Position numbers and translations under genes: made by a program
Notes under the pieces: model-generated
What the model was told of the DNA's origin: nothing
The model's database searches: none
Seen by the model: only the letters and a program-made list of their open reading frames with translations
Assembly (NCBI GenBank): GCA_017561285.1
Contig: JAFZDG010000091.1
Coordinates: forward strand, 1 to 23,120
Source of the DNA: Bacteroidaceae bacterium
GTDB taxonomy: Bacteria; Bacteroidota; Bacteroidia; Bacteroidales; Barnesiellaceae_A
Direction: 5' to 3'
Length of the DNA: 23,120 nucleotides
Part shown: in pieces, positions 22,007-23,120 of the stretch
How the letters are laid out: every line of letters begins with the position of its first letter
How positions within the stretch are numbered: the stretch's first letter is position 1

Positions 22007-23110
22007 TCATTCATCATTATCTCCACTCAAGTCGAGTACCTCTCGGTCGCCACTCTTATCTACATACTGACGGCGCAAGGGCGAGGCATGAGCCTCATCA
22101 TCAATGATACGATTGCGATATATATCCAATGCTGTATATATAGCTTGTCTGAATGACTCTTCCGATGCCAAACCCTTACCGGCAATATCATAAGCAGTAC
22201 CATGATCGGGTGATGTGCGCACATATGCCAATCCGGCCGTATAATTTACGCCATTTTCCATAGCAAGAGCTTTGAAAGGAGCAAGGCCTTGATCGTGATA
22301 CATAGCCAATACACCATCAAATTGCTTATAATGAGAGGTTCCGAAGAAACCATCGGCGGCATAAGGACCAAAGCACAACGTACCGTTGCTTTTCACCGCA
22401 TCGATAGCAGGCTTAATTATTTCAGCCTCTTCAACACCCAACAAGCCATTTTCGCCGGCATGTGGATTGAGTGCAAGCACTGCAATACGGGGTTTGCGTA
22501 TTCCGAAATCATGGCGCAAAGACTCCTCAAATATTTGCAATTTCTCCACAATCAACTCCTGTGTAAGCGATGATGCCACTTGCGATATGGGCATATGTCC
22601 TGTAACAAGTGCAACACGCAACGTATCGTTGAGCATAATCATAATAGCCTTTTCACCCTCATCGGCAAGACGTTCTTGCAAATACTCGGTATGTCCGGGG
22701 AAGGCAAAGTCATCACTTTGCATAGTATGCTTATTGATGGGAGCTGTAACCAATACATCAATAAGTCCCTCTTCGAGATCGGCCACCGCACGTTCTAAAG
22801 CGGCATATGCCGCCGGACCTACTTGCTCGGTAACGTGTCCAATCTCTACTTTAACCTCCTCATCAATACAATTAATCAAATTATTTTGACCATCAACGAC
22901 TTGCGATGCACTCGTTGCTATATTGAAATTGACAGGCTCCATATCCAACGCCTTGCGATGATACGCCGCTACCTTGGCTGAGCCATATACTACCGGAGTA
23001 CACAACTCTACAAAACGTGCATCTGCAAGAGTTTTGAGAATTACCTCGTATCCCACGCCATTGATGTCACCTTGCGTAATACCAACTTTTATCATTTTAT
23101 TTGTACTCAT
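22007..23110 (-). CDS. pdxA: 4-hydroxythreonine-4-phosphate dehydrogenase
   Basis: A 367-aa enzyme of the DXP-dependent vitamin B6 route: NAD-dependent oxidation of 4-phosphohydroxy-L-threonine, before condensation by PdxJ. 'VGITQGDINGVGYEVILK' begins the fold. Substrate and metal residues are present: 'FPGHTEYL' (His140), 'VTGHMP' (His172), 'LNPHAGENG' (His217) and 'MYHDQGLAPFK' (His272), matching E. coli His136, 166, 211 and 266. About 38 residues longer than E. coli PdxA, partly a C-terminal acidic tail. I use the ATG at 23110. A TTG at 23116 is also in frame and the window ends four bases later, so an upstream start or promoter cannot be judged. First visible gene of a probable pdxA-lipid operon. 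Confidence 0.95.
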   Translation of the reverse strand: MSTNKMIKVGITQGDINGVGYEVILKTLADARFVELCTPVVYGSAKVAAYHRKALDMEPVNFNIATSASQVVDGQNNLINCIDEEVKVEIGHVTEQVGPAAYAALERAVADLEEGLIDVLVTAPINKHTMQSDDFAFPGHTEYLQERLADEGEKAIMIMLNDTLRVALVTGHMPISQVASSLTQELIVEKLQIFEESLRHDFGIRKPRIAVLALNPHAGENGLLGVEEAEIIKPAIDAVKSNGTLCFGPYAADGFFGTSHYKQFDGVLAMYHDQGLAPFKALAMENGVNYTAGLAYVRTSPDHGTAYDIAGKGLASEESFRQAIYTALDIYRNRIIDDEAHASPLRRQYVDKSGDREVLDLSGDNDE

Positions 23111-23120
23111 TATCAATATA

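Overview
The window looks like chromosomal DNA of a member of the order Bacteroidales. It has an exbB-exbD-exbD-tonB cluster, proteins of Bacteroidetes-restricted types (DUF4494-like; a DUF5117/DUF5118-type zincin), a PGK with the lysine/glutamate-rich insert usual in this phylum, and promoters that repeatedly fit the Bacteroidetes consensus TTTG-N19..21-TAnnTTTG instead of -35/-10 boxes. Genus cannot be settled by eye. 25 genes are called: 23 on the minus strand in whole or part and 2 on the plus strand (FHA protein and metalloprotease). No rRNA, tRNA, CRISPR, transposase or phage gene was seen.

Left part (1-4461, minus): a TonB energising operon, exbB > exbD > exbD > tonB, closed by a strong hairpin terminator. 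It is followed by a separate unit with its own promoter, coding for an 85-aa two-helix membrane protein and a PstS-like lipoprotein that runs off the left edge. A 415-bp divergent spacer separates exbB from a plus-strand zinc-ribbon/FHA protein (4877-5398). Its start is fixed by a perfect promoter inside the longer open frame. It shares a bidirectional terminator with the convergent yggS.

Middle (5487-8003, minus): a guanine-deaminase-like enzyme, a DUF4494 protein and yggS form one run from a perfect promoter. engB (GTPase for 50S assembly) has its own promoter, which is built into the first unit of a 78-bp-period tandem intergenic repeat.

Centre (8021-13085, minus): the least explained part. 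A stand-alone LytTR regulator is translationally coupled (TAATG) to a membrane-anchored protein resembling a degraded phosphodiester glycosidase. That gene is coupled in the same way to a 25-codon hydrophobic peptide. Next comes a second unit: a lipoprotein with a TIM-barrel-like pattern, a 724-aa secreted protein overlapping it by 32 nt, and a 99-aa membrane protein. Both units carry a pair of TTTYGTACA-type direct repeats with a 21-bp period, each pair exactly 47 bp from the same edge of the -7 box. I infer a small self-regulated LytTR regulon made mostly of envelope proteins of unknown function.

Right part (13221-23110): a plus-strand secreted zinc metalloprotease divergent from the LytTR gene. 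Then a minus-strand housekeeping run prfA > pyrF > rubrerythrin > pgk, with gaps of 32, 32 and 39 bp. Last, pdxA > CDP-alcohol phosphatidyltransferase > GtrA/acyltransferase fusion, probably one operon that joins vitamin B6 synthesis to lipid-headgroup and acyl-transfer functions. The acyltransferase has Gln where the catalytic His is expected.
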